Assembly: GCA_002197995.1 (NCBI GenBank)
Contig: NGZR01000002.1
Span: 8,432,001-8,496,000 of the forward strand
From: Gaeumannomyces sp. JS-464
Taxonomy: Eukaryota > Ascomycota > Sordariomycetes > Magnaporthales > Magnaporthaceae
Length of the DNA stretch: 64,000 nt
Reading direction: 5' to 3'
Positions 12,058 to 22,980 of this stretch are shown one piece after another. A program made the position numbers and the translations under genes. The notes beneath the pieces are model-generated. The model did no database searches. It saw only the letters and a program-made list of their open reading frames with translations, and was not told the origin of the DNA. Numbering within the stretch: the first letter of the stretch is position 1; every line of letters begins with the position of its first letter.

Positions 12058-13917
12058 ACGTGGTTTACCACCGAGTGGGCTAAACCACCGAATGGGCCAC
12101 GCCATTCCAACCTTTGGTTAATCGACGCGCATGCCAACCTAACAACGCCAAAAATGCATTTAAACTACTTAAAACTGTGTATATCGGACGTTTTTACTTC
12201 TTTTTAACAAATGCGCGCATTATGTCCGGTTTTGCCGCAAGTGCTACATCGCCGACGAGTCGTCGTCGCCTTTTTTTCCGGACCTTTATAATCGCGCATT
12301 TCTTGCTATAGCTATCCATTTAGCTTTTTTTGGTTTAAAACATTTCGTACCTTTTCGATAGTAAGTAACCCTCCTAGTCGAACGCGTGTTTTTTTGGCCC
12401 TTCGGCGTTTGCTTAGTGCTTCGTTCGCCTTTTTAAGCGTAAACATTTCGGTTCGGAAAAGGGCCACTTTATGCATTATCGCTTTCGCCCTTTTTGCAAT
12501 TTGGTTTACAGCTATATAAATAGAAGTTGGAAAGCTGCTTTAGTAATTGGAAATCCGAGTTTTAATATGTTCGGATTGCGAAGTTGCTTCCTTAGCTATC
12601 CTGGGCGTTTTAGAAGTCCAAGGTTCGAGGTTGTTTAAAAGCGTTATCGGGGGAGTTAAAGTTCGTAGCTTTACATCCAGCTTTTCCAAAACCGATTCCG
12701 GATTAAAAAAAGCAAAGCTAGCCTTTTAAAAGCCTCCTCGAATTTTTTTTCGGTTATAAAGTTAAAAAATGCCGTTTTAAAGGCCGAAAGGAATTCGACC
12801 TTAGTTACGTGGTTAACGTATAACCTTATTAAATTTTCGATTTGTCGACCGTACGCTTTTTTTAGCGGGTTAAAACACTTAACGTTAAGCGGCTAAAAAA
12901 AGTAAAACGAATGCGAAAGTATGCAAAGCGTAATAATGTTATATTTTTGGCAGTAAAGCTCGAAATTTGTCGAATAGTGGCTTTCGTGGCCGTCCAGCAT
13001 TAACAAACGATAAAACCTCGTAAAACGAGCTGCAATGTGTTTATCGAAATGCTAAATCCATTTTAGGCCGAGCTCGTTCGTAATCCACCCGTTAAAACTT
13101 ATTGCAATAACCTAATCGCGTGGAAAATCGGTTTCCGAATACCAATTGGCTAAATAGTACTGCCTTTTAACGATAATAAAAGAAAAAATCGCTTAATCGT
13201 AATAATTAACCCTTTGGATAATTATAACCTATTCCCGGTTGCTAAGCTGGATTAGCTTTGCTTTACCACGGCCTTTTAATATTGTAATAACCATAACGGC
13301 CGCGATTATGCCCATAAGGAAGCCGGTTTCGTCGAAATTGTAAATATCGTTATTTTAAATGCCATATTTGTCGATAATGTTCCGCATAAAGTCGAACCAC
13401 GCAAAAACGAGCTTGGGATTTTCGCATTTGGCTTTTTAATAATCGTACTTTCGAATCCAGCGCGTACCGAGCTTTGCGCGGCGTTTAATAAACCTCGCGA
13501 CCCAGTTAGTCCCGACGGTGGCCGCGTTACGTTCGACGAGCAGTCGATTGGCCATATCTTTAACACCAAAAAGCCGGGGAGGAAATGCGCGGGAATCCAG
13601 CTTAAATATGTATTTAATAAGCGCTTTTTTTTCGCATTCCGTTAACTTTCGAAAGTTGGGCGCGCTGTCGCGTCGAGCAGGTCGGCCACGCTTTCGACGC
13701 GTTAAAGTCGATCTCGCGACCGAGTAGATTTTTGCAGCTTCCCGCACGCTTAGTTTTAAGTTAGATTGCAAAGCTTAAAAGGCAAGCATTACCCGGCTTT
13801 CGTCGTTTCCCATTGACATTATTGTAGGTAGAGGAATTGGTCGCGAAAGAAAAAGTGTCGTGTGGTCGCGTGTTTTGGCCCACTCGGTGGTTTGGCCCAC
13901 TCGGTGGTAAACCACGT
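12058..13917 (-). mobile_element. Fot-04: well-preserved Fot copy inside Fot-03
   Basis: A complete 1,860-bp element, TA at 12056-12057 and 13918-13919. The subterminal 17-bp repeats are of the CCACCGAGTGGGCYAAA type at both ends. It is among the least mutated copies and inserted into the transposase of Fot-03 at a TA that is also used by Fot-16 in Fot-14. Confidence 0.95.
12164..13819 (-). pseudogene. Fot-04 transposase, near complete but inactivated
   Basis: The minus-strand frame starts at an intact ATG (MSMGNDESRVMLAF, 13819), like the N-terminus of other copies. A helix-turn-helix region follows (LSVREAAKIY...TLTRRKRGRPARR, then the CENP-B-like part to KLGTRWIRKYDY), then a stop where related copies have CAA. 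DDE_1 keeps FDETGF and LDGHESH but has *PLN in place of QPLD. The C-terminus has a Lys/Arg-rich SKRR.AKKTRVR region and a CCHC knuckle with GHNAR. The length of about 550 codons fits the family. Confidence 0.9.
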
Positions 13918-14464
13918 TATAGTGTTTCGTATAAAGTCGAATTAAGTAAAAACGAGTTTGGGATTTTCGCATTTGGCTTTTTAATAGTCGTACTTTCGAA
14001 TTTAACGCGTGCCGAGCTCCGGGCGGCGTTTAACAAACTTCGCGACTTAGTTAATCCTAACGATACCCGCGTTACGTTTAGCGAGCAATCGGTTGGCCAT
14101 ATCGTTAATATTAAAATGCCGGGGAAAAAATGCGCGAAAATTTAGCTCGAATATGTACTTAACAAACGCCTTTTTTTCGGATTCCGTTAATTTCCGTAAA
14201 TTAGGCTCGCTATCGCGTTAAGCAAATTTGCCGGCGCGTTAACGACGTAACGTGGTTTCGAAAACGTCGTAAATTTTAGCTGCTAAACGTACATTTAACT
14301 TTGGATTAATTTGGATCGTTTATATAACGAAAGCAATTTTAGCTTCGCTAAATGTTAACGCTATTTATGGTTATTAAGAAATTAACGTTAAAAGTAAAAA
14401 ACGCGAATCGCGATAAAAAACGCGCTATTCGGTGGTTTGCGCCATTCGGTGGTAAACTACGTTA

Positions 14465-17384
14465 TAGCTTTTATTATTAAATTTAACTAAGGGTTTAATT
14501 TATTCGTAAGTTATTTTTTTTAAATTACAAGATTTTAAAAATAACGTTTTTTTTTAAAATTTAACTTATTTAATATAATAATAACTTTTTCCCCGTTTCG
14601 AGTGCAAAATGTTATTAATTATTTTTTTCGGTTAATTTATTCCTTTTTATAACTAATAAGTAATTTTTTAACCGTTTTTAATTAATACTGTTAAATGGGC
14701 AGTTAAAAGTCGCACGAAGCTATGTATAAAAGGCGGAAAATTTACGGCCCGAAGCTTTGTAGTAAAAAATAACGTTTCCTTAGTACGAAAGCTTCGGCAC
14801 GGAAATTACCGGCTAAGTTATTATGTATAAAAGCTGTGCAAGTTTTAAATTAAATTCCAACTTCGGGATTTTCTTTGTACGATCGCACCCCGCGGCTTTT
14901 AACATAGGATATATATAAATTTAAAAGCTTTTTTACTTTAAAAACTGGTATTAGCACAGTTGCTACGAATAAATACAATTAGTATTTTTATTTTATAAAA
15001 ATTTTATACCGTTTAACCGTTTATAACGATATATAATCGTTTTATATTTCGCAATCGATTATTACCGTAATTTCCTTGTTTTAATAATTTATTTGAAATG
15101 TTAGTAAATTATACGGTCGATTTAATTTTACTATTACGAAAGTTTTTATCGGTTTTCGTTTTCCATTTCGTGTTTTCCGTTTAAATAGTTTTTTTAATTT
15201 CTTAATAAAAAGAACGAATACCGTACGTTTGTTTTTTTATTTGGGTTAAATAAAACGTACGTTCGCGCGATTTTTTAATATTAAATTTCCGCTTTTTATG
15301 TTATATATTTTTTGCATTTCGTAATTTCGCATTTTTTTATTAAGCGTTTTAATAACATATCGTATTAAATACCGCTCGTTAAGTTTAAAAACTACGTTAA
15401 ATTTACTTATTTAAGTTGGTTTTTACCGTAGCAATTAAAATGCTAAACGGGGTTTAATTTTAAACTTGCTTTTTAATTTCCCCGGGAAAAAAATCGTGTT
15501 TAAGCTTAAATCGTAAATAAAATTTGCATTTTTTATAAATGCATTTTGCTTAAAAAAGGTGCAAATGTTTAAAATGTTTTAAATTAACGCTAAAATGGCT
15601 TTCGAAGTTTAACGTAGTTTTTTTTAAACTCGTTTACGTTATTAAACAGGTAGTTAGCGTATTTCACTTTTTATTAGTTATTAAACTACGATAAAAGTTA
15701 GCCGTTATTTCTTTTTACCGGGGTGGCGTAATATAACAAGCTATTTAAGTGTTTTAAAACTTTAACGTTTTAAAAACACTTTAAAACGTTAAACAGCGTA
15801 AAAACGCGTTAGTTTTTCCAGTTTGCTTGGTTTTCGCCAATTATGTATAAATATTCCGCTGTTTAAACCTTTTACTCGTTTTTAAAACTCGGTCGTTTTA
15901 AAGTTTTAATCGTTTCGATTTATTTTAACGTTAGTATTTAAATTTTTAAGTTCGCGGAAAAAATGGGTTTAATTTAAAAATTCTTTTTTTTAAACCTTAC
16001 TTTTTTTTATATCGTTTGCTAAAATTGCTTTTTTTTAAACCTTGCAAAAAGCGGCGTTATTTTCTTTTGTTAAATTCGTAAACCCGGAAATAACGCGTTA
16101 TTTACATTCGTTATTATACTTAAACCTCGTAATTTTAAATATGCAAACGTTTTAAAATTTTTAAAAATACTATTTAGTAACATTTTTATCGAATTAATAT
16201 ATAACGTATAATTCGTCGTAATAACACGTTTAGCTAAACGCCGGTTTAAAGTACAGTTTTTTTTATATTAGGCTTTTTTACGTTTGTTAAAAGTTAATTA
16301 CCTAGCGGTTATTATTACGTTAAAAGCAATTCGTTTTAATTTGGTCGGTTTAACCGCATTTAAAGCATTTCTCGTTTTTTAAGCTTTACTTTTGCTTTTT
16401 TTATTACTTTTATTACTAATAAGCAATTTCCGCATTAAAATTTATAAAGTTTAAATGCGTTTTATAAACCGTAATAAGTTATTATTATTTTTTTAATTAG
16501 CTTTATTAATTTATACCGCATTTTTAAAACCATATTTTTTAATATCGTTCGTTTAATTTATTATTAATGCGAATTGCGTTTTTACCGTAATTTGTAAATA
16601 ATTTAAAGCGATTTTATTTCGCGAGTTTATTTTTTACGTTTTCGCGTAATTCGTTATAAAAATGCAGCATTAGTATAACGTCGTTTTAATTAAATTTAAT
16701 GTTAATCCGCTGGAAATTCGCTGCGTATTTAGCTATAAACCTTTGCTATTTAAAAACTAACAGGTTTTTTTTAACGATTCGGGTTTCGTCGATTATTTTA
16801 AACACTTTTTTAACCTTTTTTTTTAAAAAAAAATTCGAAATTAGCGAAAATAATTTTAATAGCTTTTTAGCTATTTTTATACCTTTTAAAATAATCGTTT
16901 TAAGTTGGTTAAAGCTACTTTTTTATTTTGCCATTTAATTTAATAGCAATATAAACGACTTTTTATTTTTCGCTTACGAATTGCTATTTGTAAAACTTAA
17001 AATAACTTTTACATTTAGTAAAAAAGTTTTAAGTTTACCGTTTTCCTTTTTATAAAAATTTAAAAACGGGAATTTGTACGTTTAAATTGCGATAAGTGCT
17101 TTAAAAAATACCAATTTCGCAGTAAATTGCTTTACTTTAATTTAGCTTTTAACAATTTCGTTTGTTATAAATTTAAAAAAGCTAACCGTATTAACGGCTT
17201 TGTTAAAATCGTATTTAACACCGTTAAAAGTAAAAACCGTAATTTTTCCTTTTTTAAGCTTTTATTGCTATTTGCTATATAAATATTATTTTTTCTTTTA
17301 ACAAAATATTAAATAAAATTAATTAAAATGTTATAATTAAAAGTTTACTTTTAAAATAAAGCATTTTAAAAGTAAATAAAATAA
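14465..17384 (-). pseudogene. Gyp-B, gag to protease segment (minus strand)
   Basis: Read leftward from 17384, the minus strand gives Gag, with KLKTFLTKCKSYFKFYK and EKQKVVYIAIKLNGKIKKW (about 16,900-17,050), the classic retrotransposon-gag pattern. It is followed by a knuckle reading CFKCG-x9-C at 16326-16367, with Gln where His is expected. An LLNSIFKNF stretch near 16,170 could be the protease LVDSGA.NF motif after decay. The remainder to 14465 is too eroded to assign. Fot-05 cuts it on the right. With 9721-10584 it makes one gag-pol order once Fot-03 is removed. Confidence 0.72.
14689..14904. repeat. GC-richer island, possible solo LTR in Gyp-B
   Basis: This 216-bp stretch stands out from its very AT-rich surroundings. 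It starts TGTTAAA and ends TTTTAACA, contains two TATGTATAAAAG TATA-like sites and an imperfect inverted repeat around CCGAAGCTT. That looks like an LTR or MITE inserted later than Gyp-B. I find no convincing target duplication (AATAC against TAGGA), so the boundaries are uncertain. Confidence 0.4.
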
Positions 17385-17386
17385 TA

Positions 17387-19760
17387 ACGTGTTTTATTAG
17401 CGAATAACGCATATTAGCGAGTAACGCATTAATACCCGACTTTTAATTAATTAACGCGCATGTTAACCTAATAACGCTAAAAATCCATTTAAACTATTTA
17501 AAATTGTATATATTAAACATTTTTACTTCCTTTTAACAAATGCGCGCATTATGTCCGGTTTTACCGCAAATGCTACATCGTTAACGAATTATCGTCGCCC
17601 TTTTTTTTAACCTTTATAATCGCGCATTTTTTGCTATAACTACCTATTTAGCTTTTCTTAGTTTAAAACATTACGTGTTTTTTCGATAATATATAACCTT
17701 TTTTATTAAATACGTGTTTTTTTAGCCTTCCGGCGTTTATTTAATACTTTATTCGCTTTTCGTAGTTTGGAATTCTCCTTTTTAAAAAAGCGACCCGATG
17801 TATAATTGCTTTAGCTTTTTTCGCAAATTTTTATAACCGTTAATATAAATGTTAAAAGCTGCTTTGGTAATTGGTAATCCGAGTTTTAATATGTTCGGAT
17901 TGCGAAATTGCTTTTTAACTATCCGCGGCGTTTTAAAAGTTTAAAGTTTAGCGTTGTTTAAAAGCTTTTTCGAAGGAATTAAAATTTATAACTTTACATT
18001 TAGCTTTTCCAAAACCGAATTCGAATTAAAAAAAGCAAAGCTAGCTTTTCGGAAGTTTTTTCAAATATTTCTTTTAATAATAAAGTTAAAAAATGCCGTT
18101 TTAAACGCCGAAAAAAACTCGACTTTAATTACGTAATTAACGTGTAATTTTATTAAGCTTTCGATTTGTCGATTATACGCTTTTTTTAACGGGCTAAAAC
18201 ATTTAACGTTAAGCGGTTAAAAAAAGTAAAACGAATATAAAGGCATGCAAAGCGTAACAATGTTATATTTTTAGCAATAAAGCTTAAAATTCGTCGAATA
18301 ATGGCTTTTATACCCGTTTAGCATTAATAAACGATAAAACCTTTTTTTATAAGCTATAATGTGTTTATCGAAATGCCGAATCCATTTTAAGCCGAACTTG
18401 TTCGTAATTTATCCGTTAACATTCGTTAAAATAACTTAATCGCGTAAAAGGTTAATTTCCGAATACCAATTAGCTAAATAGTATTACTTTTTAACGATAA
18501 TAAAAAAAATTACTTAATTGTAATAATTAACTTTTTAAATAATTATAGCCTATTTCCGGTTGTTAAATTAAACCAGTTTTTTTTACTACGGCTTTTCGAT
18601 ATTGTAATAATTATAACGGCGGTAATTATGCTTATAAAAAAGCTAGTTTCGTTAAAATTGTAAATGTCGTTATTTAAAATGCCATATTTAGCTATAATGT
18701 TTTGTATAAAGTTAAACCAAGTAAAAACGAGCTTAGGATTTTTACATTTGGCTTTTTAAGAATCGTATTTTCGAATTTAACGCGTGCCGAGCTCCGGGCG
18801 GCGTTTAACGAACTTTTCGATTTAACATTTACTAATAACGCGCGCGTCGCGTTTAGCAAGCAATCGGTTAGCTATATTTTTAACATTAAAATATCGAGAA
18901 AAAAATGCGTAAAAATCCAGTTTAAATATGTATTTAATAAGCGCTTTTTTTTTAAATTCCGTTAATTTTCGAAAAGTTAAACATGTTATCGCGTCGAGCA
19001 AGTCGGTTAACGCGTCGGCGACGCAGCGTAGCTTTAAAAACGTTGTAAATTTTGGCTACCAATGTTACGGTTCGGCAATAGGAACTTTTACCCACTTGCT
19101 ACCAAAAGGACGACTAAGCTAAAGTTAACACTTAGCTTAATTGGAAGCTTAAATACCTTTCGTAAAGCAAGGCTGCACGAAAAGGCACGCCACGCCATAA
19201 TACTACCCATTTTTCCCTTCGCGGGAAAGCCAGCGGGCGTTGTAATATTTGCTTACCAATATAACTTAAAAGTTGGGCTTAACGGCGTGGTAAGGTCCTA
19301 AACTCCACCGGGCTTAATTAATCCTTTACTAAAATGCACGTGTTTAACCCTTTACGAAACACGGCAGCCATTTGGACTTAAATGCTTAATTGCGGCTTTT
19401 TCGAAAAGGCTGGTTACTTTCCTTTAGTTTTAGCTTAATATTACGGTTCGGCAATAAAAGTTTCCACCCATTTGCTACCAAAAGGACGACTAAGCCAAAG
19501 CTAACACTTTGGCTTAATTGGAAGCTTAAGTACCTTTCGTAAAGTAAGGCTGCACGAAAAGGCACGCTACGTTATAACAGCCGAACGCACATTTAATTAT
19601 GCATTAAATTGGATTACCCGTATAGTAAAAACAATTTTAACCTCGTTAAATATCGATGTTATTTGTGGTTATTAAGAAATTAAAGTTAAAAGTGAAAAAC
19701 GCAAACCGTAATAAAAAACGCGTTACTTGTTAATATGCGTTATTTGTTAATAAAACACGT
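17387..19760 (-). mobile_element. Fot-05, carrying a TRIM element
   Basis: TA duplications lie at 17385-17386 and 19761-19762. The 17-bp repeats are of the TTAGCGAATAACGCATA type, as in Fot-13. Subtracting the 517-bp TRIM and its 5-bp duplication leaves 1,852 bp. The transposase relic runs on the minus strand at about 17,493-19,662, is cut near its N-terminal coding end by the TRIM, and carries many stops. Confidence 0.92.
19063..19579. mobile_element. TRIM-1: miniature LTR retrotransposon
   Basis: Two direct repeats of about 140 bp (19063-19202 and 19439-19579) flank a 236-bp non-coding core. The ends are TGTTACGG and ATAACA, with TG to TA and CA to TA changes in the inner copies. The 5-bp target is GCCGA on the right and ACCAA on the left, equal apart from two G-to-A changes. 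It encodes nothing and must have used another element's proteins. A second copy lies at 44772-45289. Purine-poor flanks leave the primer binding site unassigned. Confidence 0.88.
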
Positions 19761-19762
19761 TA

Positions 19763-20921
19763 TCGCTAATTTGGTAAATAAAAAAAATACGTAATTTAAA
19801 ATGAAAATTTAATTGCTTGCTTTAAAAAATGCTTAAAAGTTAATTTAAATTAATTAATACCGAAGTTTTAATTAAAACTGTTTTAAATAATAAAAAATCC
19901 GTTTTTATATACACGTTATTTATTTTTAACAACCTTTTTAAATTTATCGCTTTGTTTTTAAGTATTACAAATTTATAAATCTTATTTAAATTTATCGCTT
20001 TGTTTTTGCTTATTATAAATTTATAAATTTTGTTTAAACCACGTAATTCCACGTGTTTTAATACGGGGTAAAAGTATTATTTAAAGCCTTTTCGTTTTAT
20101 TATTTTAAAGCTTGCATGCTAGTCGTAATATAAGCTTTGCGAAGTTTTAACACGTTATTAAATAATAATAAAAGCGTTTAACAGCTTTAAATAACCGGTT
20201 TACAACTTTTTAAACTAACGTTAAAATGTAAGCCGGATAAAAAAAAAAACTAAATCGCCGACTTTTAAATTTTACGCCCGGTAATTAAAAAAGCTGTAAC
20301 TAATTTCGCTGTTTAAATTAAAGTAAAATAAAACTTCGACGTTCGTTTAATAATATTAAAAGTTATAGGTTTTTAAGTTAAAATAAGCCACTTTTTAATT
20401 AAGTACTTTTTGTTAAACGCAGCCGTTTAAACTTAAAAAGCCGCAAATAGCACTTTGCTATTATTAGCATCGAAAGCCTTATTACAAACTAACGCCTCGT
20501 TAAAAAATACTTATTTAACGATAATAAAACTGCAAAAGGAATAAATTCGCCGCATTACTAGTGCAATCGCTTATTAATTTAACGCCGTATAAATAGGATT
20601 ATATTATTTTAAAAGCTTTTTAAACCAAATAAATAAACCGTTATAAAGCTCGTTAAAACGGCTTTTTATAACTACCGTTTTAAGTGGAAATTTTAACGAT
20701 AATAATAAAAACGACGGAAATAATCGCTTATTAAAACGCACGTTACGACCGGGATTAAAAACGACTTATAAAATCCCACGTTAAAAGCTTTTATTACAGT
20801 TTTAAGCTAAATGTTACAATTAGCTGCCGTTAATATTAACCTTGTTTACTTTAATAAACTTTCCATTTATAACGGGAAAAACTTATCCAAATTTAAGTTT
20901 TAATAGCTTTGCGTTATATCG
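19763..20921. other. Decayed unassigned DNA between Fot-05 and Fot-06
   Basis: Nothing here can be called a gene. It is RIP-decayed, probably remnants of the retroelements that Fot-05 and Fot-06 landed in. On the minus strand a 70-codon frame (19840-20052) contains a peptide duplicated by the 48-bp tandem repeat below. On the plus strand the part near 20,800-20,915 faintly resembles the start of a Gag capsid region, but not well enough to assign. Confidence 0.5.
19940..20035. repeat. Two tandem 48-bp units
   Basis: Units start at 19940 and 19988 with AAATTTATCGCTTTGTTTTT and differ at only a few positions. On the minus strand each encodes a KIYKF.I.KNKAINL-like peptide. Confidence 0.8.
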
Positions 20922-20923
20922 TA

Positions 20924-22786
20924 ACGTGGTTTACAAGTGAGTAAATTAAACAAGCGAGTGGATTACCGACACCCGACCGTCGGTTAATCGACGCGCATGC
21001 CAACCTAATAACGCTAAAAATCCATTTAAACTATTCGGAACTATATATATCGAACGTTTTTACTTTTTTCCTAACAAATGCGCGCATTATGTCCGGTTTT
21101 GCCGCAAGTGCCATATCGCCGACGAGTTATTGTCGCCCTTCTTTTTTAACCCTTATAATCGCGCATTTTTTACTATAGCTGCCTATTTAACTTTTGCTGG
21201 TTTAAAACATTTCGTATTTTTTTAATAATATGTAACCCTTTTTATTAAACACGTGTTTTTTTAGCCTTCCGGCGTTTGCTTAATGCCTCGTTCGCCTTTC
21301 GTAATTTGGAGCACTTTTTTTCCAAAAGGTTAACCCGATGCATAATTGCTTTAGCCCTTTTTGTTAATTGGTCCACAGCCGATAGCATGGGTAACGGAAA
21401 GCTATTTCGGTAATTGGAAATCCGAGTTTTAATGTGTTCGGATTGCGAAGTTGCGTTTTTAGCTGTTTAAAGCGTTTTAAAAGTCCAAAGTTCGGCGTTG
21501 TTTAAAAGCTCCCTCGAAAAAGTTAAAATTCGTAGCTTTACATCCAGCTTTTCCAAAACCGAATCCGGATTGAAAAAAGCAAAGCCAGCCTTTCGAAAGC
21601 CTTTTCGAATGTTTCCTTCGGTTATAAAGGCAAAAAATGCCGTTTTAAACGCCGAAAAAAACTCGACTTTAATTACGTGGTTAACGTATAACTTTATTAA
21701 GTTTTCGACTTATTAACCGTACGCTTTTTTTAACGGGCCGAAACATTTAACATTAAGCGGCTAAAAAAAGTAAAACGAATGCGAAGGTATGCAAAGCGTA
21801 ACGATGTTATATTTTTAGTAATAAAGCTCGAAATTCGTCGAATGGTAGCTTTCGTATCCGTTTAGCACTAATAAACGATAAAGGCTTTTTATGCGCGATA
21901 TTATATGTTTATCGAAATGCTAAATCCATTTTAAGCCGAGCTCGTTCGTAATCCACCCGTTAAAGCTCGTTAAAATAACTTAATCGCGTAAAAAGTCGGT
22001 TTTCGAATACCAATTGGCCAAATAGTACTGCTTTTTAACAATAATAAAAGGAAAAATCGCTTAACCGTAATAATTAACCCTTTAAATAATTATAGCTTAT
22101 TTTCGATTGCTAGGTTAAACTAGTTTTGCTTTATCACGGCTTTCCGACGTTGTAATAACTATAACGGCGGCGATTATACTTATAAAAAAGCCGGTTTCGT
22201 CGAAATTGTAAATATCGTTATCCAAAATGCTATATTTAGCTACAGTGTTCCGTATAAAGTCGAATTACGCAAAAACGAGCTTAGGATTTTCGCATTTGGC
22301 CTTTTGGTAGTCGTACTTTCGAATTTAACGCGTACCGAGCTTTACGCGGCGTTTAACGAAGTTCGCGACCCAGTTTTTGCCGACGGCGCCCGCGTCGCGT
22401 TCGGCGAGCAATCGGTTAGCCATATTTTTAACACCAAAAGGCCGGGGAAAAAATGCTCGCGAATTTAGTTCGAGTATATATTTAATAAACGCTTTTTTTT
22501 CGGATTCCGTTAATTTTCGTAATTTGGGCATGCTATCGCGTCGAGCAGGTTGGCCGCCTTTGCGCCGGGCGAAAGTAAAGTAATTAACCGCGTAAATTTT
22601 GGCGGCATTCCGAACGTTTAACTTTGCATTCGAATTAATAGTTTAAAAGGCTAAAATGATTTTGCTTTCGTCGCTTATGTTCGCTATTGTTTGTTGTGGA
22701 AATATTCGTGGATAAAGTTTAATTAACGCGTAAACGCGTGTCGGTAATTTATTCGCTTGTTTAATCCACTTACTTGTAAACCACGT
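20924..22786 (-). mobile_element. Fot-06
   Basis: A complete 1,863-bp copy with TA at 20922-20923 and 22787-22788 and repeats of the CAAGTGAGTGGATTAAA type. The transposase relic (about 21,030-22,678, minus strand) has its ATG changed to ATA but keeps a readable helix-turn-helix segment, KLRKLTESEKKAFIKYI (22,325-22,531). The second and third catalytic motifs are decayed. Confidence 0.93.
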
Positions 22787-22788
22787 TA

Positions 22789-22978
22789 TATAAAAATTTA
22801 TACTAATAGCTTTTTTAAAAACGTAATAAAAATTAATTAAGTAAAGTTACTTTTTACGAATAAAGTTTAAACGTGGTATTACTACCGTTTAAATATAGCG
22901 AAACGGTTAAATTTAATCGATTTGTAGCAAAGCTACGCTACCGCTTTTTAAAAACGATTTTAAAACGTTTTAAAACAT
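22789..22978. other. 190-bp remnant between Fot-06 and Fot-07
   Basis: An AT-rich host fragment trapped between two transposons. I see no readable domain. It is probably part of the same old retroelement as the neighbouring gaps. Confidence 0.5.
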
Positions 22979-22980
22979 TA

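Larger units (their letters stand above)
10587..14462 (-). mobile_element. Fot-03, split by Fot-04 and a solo LTR
   Basis: The termini are ACGTGGTTTACAAGC on the left and CTACGT on the right, with TA at 10585-10586 and 14463-14464. Removing Fot-04 (12058-13917 plus one TA) and the 150-bp solo LTR (11008-11157 plus 5 bp) leaves about 1,859 bp, the family length. The two ends carry different 17-bp repeats: an AAGCGAATCGCGC type on the left (3' end of the gene) and a CCACCGAATGGCGC type on the right. The copy may therefore be a recombinant. The transposase relic runs on the minus strand from about 14,364 to 10,693. Confidence 0.9.
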
